Source: an uncultured Flavobacteriia bacterium
Lineage (GTDB): Bacteria; Bacteroidota; Bacteroidia; Flavobacteriales_D; Crocinitomicaceae
Assembly: GCA_903930085.1 (NCBI GenBank)
Contig: CAIYXD010000052.1
Coordinates: 1 to 5,577, forward strand
DNA: 5,577 nt
Reading direction: 5' to 3'
Below the pieces are notes generated by a model. That model was not told the origin of the DNA. It did no database searches and saw only the letters and a program-made list of their open reading frames with translations. Below, piece by piece: positions 1-4,819 of the stretch. Numbering within the stretch: position 1 is the first letter of the stretch; every line of letters starts with the position of its first letter. The translations under genes were made by a program, and so were the position numbers.

Positions 1-434
1 GGTCCTGTTTGACCGAAGCGCGCATTTTCTGACGCAATAGTCAAATCACATACAACGTGTAAAACATGTCCTCCGCCGATTGCGTAGCCGTTTACCATTG
101 CTATGACTGGTTTGGGCATGGAACGAATTGCTTTATGTAAATCTAAAACATTCAATCGTGGAACACCATTTTCAGAAATGTAGCCACCTACTCCTTTTAC
201 GTTTTGATCTCCACCGGAACAAAAAGCTTTATCTCCCGCTCCAGTTAATATAATTACGCTGATATCATTTCTCTCCCGACAAATATTCATTGCTTCGAGC
301 ATTTCCATATTCGTCTCCGGTCGGAATGCATTATACACTTTTGGTCTATTTATTGTGATTTTTGCAATTCCCTCGAAATAATCAAATTTTATATCGGTGT
401 AATTCTTAATGGTTGTCCAATTGCGCGTTGCCAT
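1..434 (-). CDS. menB: 1,4-dihydroxy-2-naphthoyl-CoA synthase (MenB), 5' part, cut by the window edge
   Basis: This crotonase-fold enzyme closes the second ring of menaquinone by converting o-succinylbenzoyl-CoA to 1,4-dihydroxy-2-naphthoyl-CoA in the cytoplasm. The start at 434 gives MATRNWTTIKNYTDIKFDYF, and 144 codons are visible of a family length near 275-285. By eye the sequence follows E. coli MenB closely: ITINRP (26-31), NAFRP (35-39), ILTGAGDKAFCSGGDQ (62-77), GGY (83-85) and GYAIGGGH (116-123). Gly75 and Gly121 correspond to the oxyanion-hole glycines 86 and 133 of E. coli, and Tyr85 to Tyr97. The last visible residues are FGQTG. Gln142 and Gly144 match Gln154 and Gly156, the bicarbonate-binding signature of type I MenB; type II enzymes have Asp at the Gly position. 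The gene is last in the minus-strand series, 61 bases after the acetyltransferase-like gene. There is no clear Shine-Dalgarno sequence, only an A-rich stretch before ATG. The identification is firm; the C-terminal half is outside the window. Confidence 0.97.
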   Translation of the reverse strand, partial: MATRNWTTIKNYTDIKFDYFEGIAKITINRPKVYNAFRPETNMEMLEAMNICRERNDISVIILTGAGDKAFCSGGDQNVKGVGGYISENGVPRLNVLDLHKAIRSMPKPVIAMVNGYAIGGGHVLHVVCDLTIASENARFGQTG

Positions 435-449
435 GTTTTATTTTTTCTT

Positions 450-457
450 CAAAATTA
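450..457 (-). promoter_or_regulatory. Candidate -7 promoter element for menB
   Basis: The minus strand reads TAATTTTG here, a full match to the Bacteroidota -7 consensus TAnnTTTG. Transcription would start about 3-5 bases downstream, near 445-447, leaving a leader of roughly 12 bases before the menB ATG at 434. No TTG or TTTG is present at the usual -33 distance, so the call rests on the -7 match and its place in the short gap after the upstream gene. If real, menB would be partly independent of the operon before it. Confidence 0.35.
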
Positions 458-495
458 ACAAATGCTGGAAATAATCCACTTCATTTTTAGCCAAA

Positions 496-1383
496 TTAAC
501 TTCCTTTTGGAGTGTAAATTGTAACACCATTTTCTCTATAGGTTTTCTGCATTAGATTCAGAACACCTTTCGCATCTAACAATAAGGAACTTGACTTCCC
601 GATTCGGAACTTTTTTGCAATTCCTTTTTCAACAAACATTGGCAATAATGCATTGGTTTTGCGGAGTGATTTTTGTTTTGGATCGTGCACCCGCGTCACC
701 ATATTCCGCAATGTTCTATTTTCAAAACGCACCATAATTTCAAATTCCTTTTCAAAATAATTTGGAAATTCAAAATCATCCATTAAATCTTCCGCGACAA
801 GTAAACTGGGAAGTGCACCTCCTAAATTCGTCCCTAAACAAAGAATTTTACCTTTTTTCTCGGCAACTCTATAAAATGGACTGTTGGTAGTATAAGGTGT
901 TTTATTTCCAAAATGGTGTCCGACAAAATATTCAGCATCCACACCAATGCAAGAAACTGGCTCTGTTGGATGTTCGCTTCGAATTGCGTCGGGTAAAAGT
1001 CGGAAATATTCACTTAGTGCGCCTTGTTCAGATTTTGAATGCGCCACATCGAAAAAATCTAAGGTTCGAACATACTCTAATTGGCAGTCTTTAACTGGCG
1101 AATTTGGCAAAAGAAGATGTCCATTTTCCCCAATTAAATCCATTAAAACATCTATAACATCTTTTTCGCCATTTTCGAATTTCCCGATCCTATTCAAGTT
1201 CGAGTAAACCAATAAAACATCTCCCGAAACAATACCTACCTTTTTTAATTGGTTGAGCAACTCATTTTTGGAAATCATTGTTTCCTTTTCTCTAATCTTT
1301 TGAGCTAATTTGGCTTTTCTAGACGTTCCACGAAACCAATCTTGCAGAAAGCCAGGAGTTAGTTTATGGAAAATAGAACGCAT
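496..1383 (-). CDS. AAC(3)-family (antibiotic_NAT, PF02522-like) N-acetyltransferase-like protein
   Basis: A 295-residue protein of the family named for aminoglycoside 3-N-acetyltransferases, which also holds many sugar or small-molecule acetyltransferases. Visible family features are a GDVLLVYSNLNRIG block (54-67), the ENGHLLLPNSP strand (86-96), GALSEYFRLLPDAIRSEHP (121-139, with R135, H138, P139), SPFYR (168-172), an E198-D199 pair, and a C-terminal VTIYTP (287-292). The N-terminus (MRSIFHKLTPGFLQDWFRG) is a basic amphipathic extension of a type I associate with this subfamily in polysaccharide-type loci. An upstream in-frame ATG at 1470 exists, but it would overlap the TonB-like gene by 86 bases. 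The ATG at 1383 lies one base after that gene's TAA and is preferred. One odd point: in the conserved LHxxE-type motif the His appears replaced by Leu195 (SLLVAED). Substrate is unknown, and drug resistance should not be assumed. It is probably co-translated with the envelope genes before it. Confidence 0.82.
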   Translation of the reverse strand: MRSIFHKLTPGFLQDWFRGTSRKAKLAQKIREKETMISKNELLNQLKKVGIVSGDVLLVYSNLNRIGKFENGEKDVIDVLMDLIGENGHLLLPNSPVKDCQLEYVRTLDFFDVAHSKSEQGALSEYFRLLPDAIRSEHPTEPVSCIGVDAEYFVGHHFGNKTPYTTNSPFYRVAEKKGKILCLGTNLGGALPSLLVAEDLMDDFEFPNYFEKEFEIMVRFENRTLRNMVTRVHDPKQKSLRKTNALLPMFVEKGIAKKFRIGKSSSLLLDAKGVLNLMQKTYRENGVTIYTPKGS

Positions 1384-1384
1384 T

Positions 1385-2155
1385 TTATTGCGAAACGAAG
1401 GTGTAAATAATTGTTCCTTCTTGAATCTTTGGAGCAGAATCCGTAAAGTTGAAACGGGAAAGTTTGGCATATTTTAATGCTTGTTCAACCATGCAGCCAT
1501 TTGTTCCAGGCGCAGTGTTTGCGGTTGCGCTTATTACATCGCCATTTTGATTTACTTTAATGGAAACGGAAACTTTTCCGCTTGCGCCGGTTCCGCAGGT
1601 GTAACCAGGATTCCTCACGTACCAGTTGTTGTTTTGATGTGGATTTCTATTTGCCAACGACCAATCCACCATCACGCTTCCAGCGAAAGCTGTATTTCCA
1701 CCATTCTGTGAAGTTGATTCTTTTGGTTTTGTGGAACTCGTCGTTTTTGACTTCTTACGCTCGTCAATTTCCTGTTGTATTTTCTTTCGATTTGCTTCGC
1801 CACCAGCTTCCTCAAAAAGTTTTTTTTCATAATCCTTGACAGATTGCTCTACTTCACTGGCAGACTTATTCTCGAACCATTTCTCATTTGACCGTTTTCT
1901 TGTGTCATTTTGGTCTCTTGAAATATTTTTAACATCTGTTGGAATAAAATCTGTGGGAACTTCTATGTTTTCCGGTTTTAACTTCACTTCATCCTCTGGA
2001 ATGACTACATGTGACCCTTCATTGAATGTTGTTTCAATTGGAAAATATGCGGTATACGATTCCATCTGTAAATAGATGAAAATCCCAATATAAGCTGCAA
2101 AAGCTGCGATTATACCGAACTTAAATCGATCCAATATGTCGAAAAATTTAGTCAC
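1385..2155 (-). CDS. TonB-like single-pass membrane protein with periplasmic C-terminal domain
   Basis: A 256-residue protein with a short cytoplasmic N-terminus, one membrane helix (about 13-30, GIIAAFAAYIGIFIYLQ), then a charged, probably extended or helical spacer (about 75-150, rich in Lys, Glu and Ser). The C-terminal domain (about 180-256) follows the TonB C-terminal pattern: GKVSVSIKVNQNGDVISA (193-210), a short helix around VEQALKYA (223-230), then EGTIIYTF (246-253). Cys187 and Cys221 could form a disulfide. TonB proteins pass proton-motive energy from ExbB/ExbD to outer-membrane receptors, but no exbB/exbD or receptor gene is nearby and the spacer is not proline-rich. It may be a TonB-fold envelope protein rather than an energy transducer. 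The start is GTG at 2155, inside the end of the WG-repeat gene (8-base overlap, GTGACTAA). The upstream frame closes within seven codons without another good start, and the next ATG would remove the membrane helix. Confidence 0.75.
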   Translation of the reverse strand: MTKFFDILDRFKFGIIAAFAAYIGIFIYLQMESYTAYFPIETTFNEGSHVVIPEDEVKLKPENIEVPTDFIPTDVKNISRDQNDTRKRSNEKWFENKSASEVEQSVKDYEKKLFEEAGGEANRKKIQQEIDERKKSKTTSSTKPKESTSQNGGNTAFAGSVMVDWSLANRNPHQNNNWYVRNPGYTCGTGASGKVSVSIKVNQNGDVISATANTAPGTNGCMVEQALKYAKLSRFNFTDSAPKIQEGTIIYTFVSQ

Positions 2156-4265
2156 TCTTTTTTGTCGGTTTAATTATTCTATTTTCGGGAAGATACAAAT
2201 AATGTAGCTCATTTGCATTAGTAAGCACCAATAAATCTTTACCAACTAATTGAATTTGTTGATAATTCATAGGAACGAGCTCTATTCCTTTGTTGGAATA
2301 AACACCTTGTCGGGAACCATTGGAAACAAGAAACAACTGCTCCGACAAACGATAAACTGTAGTAAACTTAAGAGGAATAATAAATTTTCCTTTGGAATCA
2401 ATCACGCCTTGAAACGAATATATCTCTACAATTGCAAGACCATTTTTGAAACTTTCAGCGTAATCAAATTGAGGTGGAAGGATAATTTTACCAGTTAAAT
2501 CCATAAATCCCCAGCCTTTTCCTTTGGAGAATGCAAGCAAAGAACTGATATCTCCAATTTCTGAATACTGAATAGGCAAGACGATTTTTCCTTGTTGATC
2601 GATAACACCAAATTTCTCTTTGAACTTTACGATTGCCAAATTAGAATTAAACTGGCCTCTTTTTAAGTAATTTGGGAATTTTTCATACTGCGGTGGAATA
2701 CTAATTTCTCCAGCACCATCTATATATCCAATTGAACCATTCTTTAATACCAACGCGCGATTAACAGACAATTGACCTATTTCTTCAAAAACTGGCGACA
2801 CTTTAATTTGGCAATTTTTGCGCATCAAGCCCAAGGTATCTTGTAGTTTAAACGTTAGGAGTGAATCCGTGAAAAAATCAATAAACTCAAATTCTGGCCG
2901 AACAATAAATTCGCCTTTTTTATCTATACATGCTTGCTTATCAACAACTTGAACCTTTGCGATTCCACCATTGAATGCATATGCTTCCGTAAAAGAATAT
3001 GGAATAACCAAGTGGTAATTTTTGTCAAAATAGCCATATAAACTATCTTTTAAACCATAGACTAAATCTTCGGAAACAATTCCTAAATCGGAAAATGCTA
3101 AAGGAAAAATTACTGCGCCAGAACGATCTATCATTCCTTGCAAGCCATTTATAGTGACAAGAGCTCTTCCTTGCTCAAATTCTGTAGATTCATCGTAAAT
3201 AAATGGAATAACAACGCGATTTCCCTTGTCTATGTAGCCGTATTTTCCATTTTTCATAGCAAGCGCCAATCCTTCTTTGAAAAAACCTAGTTGTTCGTAC
3301 TCCGCAGGAATTATCACATTCCCAGTATAATCCATATAACCAAACAATACTTCCGATTTGAAAGGCAGTAAATTGAGTTGCAAATAACTCCAATCCGCCT
3401 CTAATTCCTCTTTATAGGGATAAAGTGGGAAATCCAATTTAAATTGTTCGATTCTTTGATCCGAAAATTCGAGCATATACAATTGGTAGATTTTACGCCA
3501 TGCATCGCTAATATTTCTATTCTCAGGATGTTTATTCAAAAAGGAAACATATGCCGAAATAGTATTTTCATCAGTTTCAATTTCATAAATTCGATCTTGC
3601 GCTTTGGAAATAAATGGATTTTCAGGACATTTCTCCATAAACATCAAATATGCCGCGATATCATTTGTTTGCGTATATTCTTGGTATTGCAGACGGTCGA
3701 AGTTCAGCTGCGCTTCGTTTAGAAATGAACTATTTGGATAGGTAGAAATAAAGTGTTGAAATACTGTTGAAGTATTCGCAAAAATGGATTCTTTAAAAGA
3801 AATGGAATCTCTTTTAAACGTAGCCGAAAATAACTCATTCGACCAAGGATGATTGGTAATGAAATCGGTGAAACCGGCGACGGAATTGCTATTTATTGCC
3901 CGTTGATAGAAACCGGTGCTAACCTTAGCGCGAAGTTCCAATATATTCAAGTAATCAAAACCATACTTTTTATACGATTGCTTTCGTTTATCCGGCAATG
4001 ATCCATAAGAACTTTCAGAATTCTTTATGTAAACAAAAGCTGAATCGATGGAGTGAAAAGGGTTGTCTTCGCGAAAATAAATAGATGCAAGCCCAAAGGA
4101 TGCCGCAGAATAGTTCTTTTTAATTGATTTTTCGAAAAGCGTTTTTGCTTTGAAGTAATTGTATGTATTGAGCGCAACGAAAGCTTTTTCAATCCTACTT
4201 GCATTGCAAAATTGTATTTCTGAAAAAACAGACAAAACGACTAAAAGGATACTTAACTTTTTCAC
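2148..4265 (-). CDS. Secreted WG-repeat protein with N-terminal TPR-like repeats
   Basis: A 705-residue envelope protein in three parts. Residues 1 to about 23 form a Sec signal peptide (MKKLSILLVVLSVFSEIQFC then NAS). Cleavage after the NA or NAS is more likely than lipidation at Cys20, since the -3 to -1 residues fit a lipobox poorly. Residues about 25-300 are helical: a TPR-like segment (KAFVALNTYNYFKAKTLFEK, 27-46) and five copies of an F/Y-x2-F/D-x4-P motif. Residues 309-687 hold eleven WG-type beta repeats of about 34 residues, plus a degenerate twelfth. WG repeats are thought to bind ligands or proteins, but no function is established for this protein. The start is GTG at 4265; the frame closes eight codons upstream without an ATG, GTG or TTG. 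It overlaps the TonB-like gene by 8 bases, so the two are probably translationally coupled. Family membership is clear from the repeats; the cellular role is unknown. Confidence 0.93.
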   Translation of the reverse strand: MKKLSILLVVLSVFSEIQFCNASRIEKAFVALNTYNYFKAKTLFEKSIKKNYSAASFGLASIYFREDNPFHSIDSAFVYIKNSESSYGSLPDKRKQSYKKYGFDYLNILELRAKVSTGFYQRAINSNSVAGFTDFITNHPWSNELFSATFKRDSISFKESIFANTSTVFQHFISTYPNSSFLNEAQLNFDRLQYQEYTQTNDIAAYLMFMEKCPENPFISKAQDRIYEIETDENTISAYVSFLNKHPENRNISDAWRKIYQLYMLEFSDQRIEQFKLDFPLYPYKEELEADWSYLQLNLLPFKSEVLFGYMDYTGNVIIPAEYEQLGFFKEGLALAMKNGKYGYIDKGNRVVIPFIYDESTEFEQGRALVTINGLQGMIDRSGAVIFPLAFSDLGIVSEDLVYGLKDSLYGYFDKNYHLVIPYSFTEAYAFNGGIAKVQVVDKQACIDKKGEFIVRPEFEFIDFFTDSLLTFKLQDTLGLMRKNCQIKVSPVFEEIGQLSVNRALVLKNGSIGYIDGAGEISIPPQYEKFPNYLKRGQFNSNLAIVKFKEKFGVIDQQGKIVLPIQYSEIGDISSLLAFSKGKGWGFMDLTGKIILPPQFDYAESFKNGLAIVEIYSFQGVIDSKGKFIIPLKFTTVYRLSEQLFLVSNGSRQGVYSNKGIELVPMNYQQIQLVGKDLLVLTNANELHYLYLPENRIIKPTKKSD
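2205..3341 (-). repeat. Eleven WG-type protein repeats within the 705-residue protein
   Basis: Units begin at residues 309, 343, 377, 411, 445, 479, 513, 553, 586, 620 and 654, so nine of eleven are exactly 34 residues. Unit seven has 40 and unit eight 33. The core pattern is G-[YFVM]-[IMF]-D-x2-G-x-[VI]-[VI]-x-P-x2-[YF]-x(5-8)-F-x2-G-L-A. Units 1, 2, 7, 8 and 9 are the cleanest. Units 5 and 6 have lost parts of the signature (ACID and GLMR in place of GYID). A weak twelfth copy (HYLY, from residue 688) runs into the C-terminus. The repeats are visible at protein level only; the DNA copies have diverged. Confidence 0.92.
3396..3875 (-). repeat. Five helical repeats with an F-x2-F-x4-P motif, N-terminal to the WG repeats
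   Basis: The same short motif recurs at residues 132-140 (FTDFITNHP), 169-177 (FQHFISTYP), 206-214 (YLMFMEKCP), 239-247 (YVSFLNKHP) and 275-283 (FKLDFPLYP). Spacings between the prolines are 37, 37, 33 and 36 residues. Several copies are followed by a helix containing Ala, as in NEAQLNFDRL (183-192) and SKAQDRIYEI (220-229). This resembles the yPnSxyxxeA pattern of TPR-like repeats in Bacteroidota envelope proteins. It suggests an alpha-solenoid of about five units placed before the beta repeats. The last copy is the least regular. Confidence 0.65.
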
Positions 4266-4270
4266 TTTTA

Positions 4271-4278
4271 CAAAGGTA
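4271..4278 (-). promoter_or_regulatory. Candidate -7 promoter element for the WG/TonB-like/AAC-like operon
   Basis: The minus strand reads TACCTTTG, a full match to TAnnTTTG, followed by TAAAA and then the GTG start codon at 4265. The nearest upstream TTTG (around 4305-4308) is about 26 bases away, longer than the usual spacing, so the -33 element is poor. Transcription starting 3-5 bases past the box would begin at about 4266-4268, essentially at the GTG, giving a leaderless or nearly leaderless message. Confidence 0.45.
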
Positions 4279-4337
4279 ATTAGTTATAATTAAAAATAGA
4301 ACGACAAAAGACGTAAACTATTTTTAAAAGTTACTTG

Positions 4338-4370
4338 AAAAAAAAAGCCTTCTATCAAATGACAGAAGGC
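4338..4370 (-). terminator. Intrinsic terminator after rpmE2
   Basis: On the minus strand a perfect 7-bp stem GCCTTCT/AGAAGGC (4370-4364 with 4353-4347) continues through one mismatch into a 2-bp TC/GA extension. The loop is 4 bases and the stem is followed directly by nine T residues (4346-4338). It lies 22 bases after the rpmE2 stop codon and before the promoter candidate of the WG gene, so it separates the two transcription units. The plus strand has no matching T tract after the hairpin, so termination is expected in one direction only. Confidence 0.9.
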
Positions 4371-4392
4371 CTTGTATCTTCAAAGGGTTATC

Positions 4393-4647
4393 TCATTTCA
4401 TGTGACGACCGTAACGCGTTTTAAATTTATCAATACGACCTGCAGTATCTACGAATTGAACGATTCCTGTAAAGAAAGGGTGTGATTTGTGAGAAATATC
4501 CAATTTAACCAATGGATATTCGTTACCATCTTCCCACTTTATAGTTTCGCTAGAAGTTGCGCAAGAAGGACAAACGAATGCATAATCGTTTGACATATCT
4601 TTAAAAACTACCATTCTGTAATCTTCTGGGTGTGTATCTTTTTTCAT
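4393..4647 (-). CDS. rpmE2: 50S ribosomal protein L31, type B
   Basis: An 84-residue protein of the large ribosomal subunit. It begins MKKDTHPEDYRMVVFKDMSN and shows the type B insertion, including WEDGNEYPLVKLDIS (38-52). Further on come the shared L31 signature SHPFFTG (55-61) and VDTAGRIDKFKTRYG (66-80). L31 sits at the central protuberance near the subunit interface. Type A L31 carries a four-Cys zinc site; type B normally lacks it and is often favoured under zinc limitation, though in Bacteroidota type B is commonly the ordinary form. Here Ser52 and Ser55 stand where type A has two zinc cysteines. Unusually there is a CPSC motif at 26-29, at a place where I expect a TRST-like sequence. 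The start is ATG with no strong Shine-Dalgarno sequence. The gene is a single unit with a promoter candidate upstream and a strong terminator downstream. Confidence 0.97.
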   Translation of the reverse strand: MKKDTHPEDYRMVVFKDMSNDYAFVCPSCATSSETIKWEDGNEYPLVKLDISHKSHPFFTGIVQFVDTAGRIDKFKTRYGRHMK

Positions 4648-4673
4648 TTTGAATGTATTAAATGCTTTTTTAT

Positions 4674-4708
4674 AACCGTTTTCTTTCTATAATATGCCTA
4701 AACGGGTT
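4674..4708 (-). promoter_or_regulatory. Inverted repeat in the predicted rpmE2 leader (possible RNA hairpin or operator)
   Basis: On the minus strand AACCCGTTT (4708-4700) faces AAACGGTT (4682-4675, with one further A before it). They form an eight-pair stem with one extra C, around a loop of about 17 bases. It starts right after the -7 candidate at 4717-4710, so the predicted message would begin at or inside the first arm. It could be a 5'-end stem, an autoregulatory leader for L31, or an operator in DNA. No known L31 leader family was recognised. Confidence 0.35.
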
Positions 4709-4709
4709 G

Positions 4710-4717
4710 CAAAGTTA
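4710..4717 (-). promoter_or_regulatory. Candidate -7 promoter element for rpmE2
   Basis: The minus strand reads TAACTTTG, a full match to the Bacteroidota TAnnTTTG element. Transcription would start near 4705-4708, giving a leader of about 60 bases before the ATG at 4647. No TTG lies at the -33 distance; the upstream sequence is a run of A and T. An independent promoter is expected for a single ribosomal protein gene that ends in its own terminator. Confidence 0.5.
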
Positions 4718-4719
4718 CA

Positions 4720-4770
4720 CAAACTTTTTAAAAATCTTATTTTTTTTTGAATTAAAATAAAGATTGTTTG
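4720..4770. repeat. Imperfect AT-rich inverted repeat between the divergent rpmE2 and lipoprotein genes
   Basis: AATCTT (4733-4738) pairs with AAGATT (4760-4765). The pairing continues inward through A4739/T4758 and TTTT/AAAA (4740-4743 with 4754-4757), with A4759 bulged and a 10-base loop. Outside it, CAAAC (4720-4724) matches GTTTG (4766-4770), but eight extra bases intervene on the left. The right arm ends just before the plus-strand -7 candidate. It may be a regulatory site or only a consequence of the AT-rich sequence. Confidence 0.3.
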
Positions 4771-4777
4771 TTTTCGT

Positions 4778-4785
4778 TATTTTTG
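4778..4785 (+). promoter_or_regulatory. Candidate -7 promoter element for the plus-strand lipoprotein gene
   Basis: The sequence TATTTTTG matches TAnnTTTG on the plus strand and lies 34 bases before the GTG start at 4820. A start site near 4788-4790 would give a leader of about 30 bases. TTG triplets at 4764 and 4768 are too close and the one at 4747 is too far for a proper -33 element. The T-rich surroundings make a chance match more likely here than for the other candidates. Confidence 0.35.
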
Positions 4786-4819
4786 TGCTTAATAGAAATA
4801 ATACTTACTTCCAAGAATC

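Noticed and set aside
438..530. A 30-codon minus-strand frame (MVLQFTLQKEVNLAK onward, ending LILKKK) overlapping the end of the AAC(3)-like gene; possible small protein or a frameshifted C-terminus
   Set aside because: The annotated frame ends VTIYTP, a natural family ending, so no frameshift is needed. The small frame has no promoter or ribosome site of its own, and its Lys-rich end reflects the A-rich sequence.
496..1383. Aminoglycoside resistance gene carried on a mobile element
   Set aside because: It is embedded in a native operon next to menB, with no transposase, integrase, repeats or change in base composition, and a conserved family His appears to be missing.
1384..1470. Upstream ATG at 1470 as the start of the AAC(3)-like gene (adds 29 residues, MPNFPVSTLRILLQRFKKEQ onward)
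   Set aside because: It would overlap the TonB-like coding sequence by 86 bases, whereas the ATG at 1383 follows that stop codon by one base and gives the N-terminus expected for the subfamily.
2196..2222. Lipoprotein or surface-export reading of the WG protein through Cys20 (FCNAS)
   Set aside because: The residues before Cys20 (IQF) fit a lipobox poorly, and a signal peptidase I site after NA or NAS is more natural. The relevant codon is near the gene start at 4208-4206; the coordinates given here only mark the protein's C-terminal end, where no sorting domain is seen either.
3190..3393. A 67-codon minus-strand frame inside the WG-repeat gene
   Set aside because: It is an out-of-frame shadow of the WG repeats, whose frame is confirmed by the 34-residue periodicity.
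897..3722. Plus-strand open frames of 65-92 codons at 897-1094, 947-1207, 1481-1711, 1582-1839, 1836-2075, 2250-2498 and 3444-3722
   Set aside because: All lie antisense to well-supported minus-strand genes, have no recognisable domain, and translate into Ser/Phe/Ile-rich sequence typical of reverse frames.
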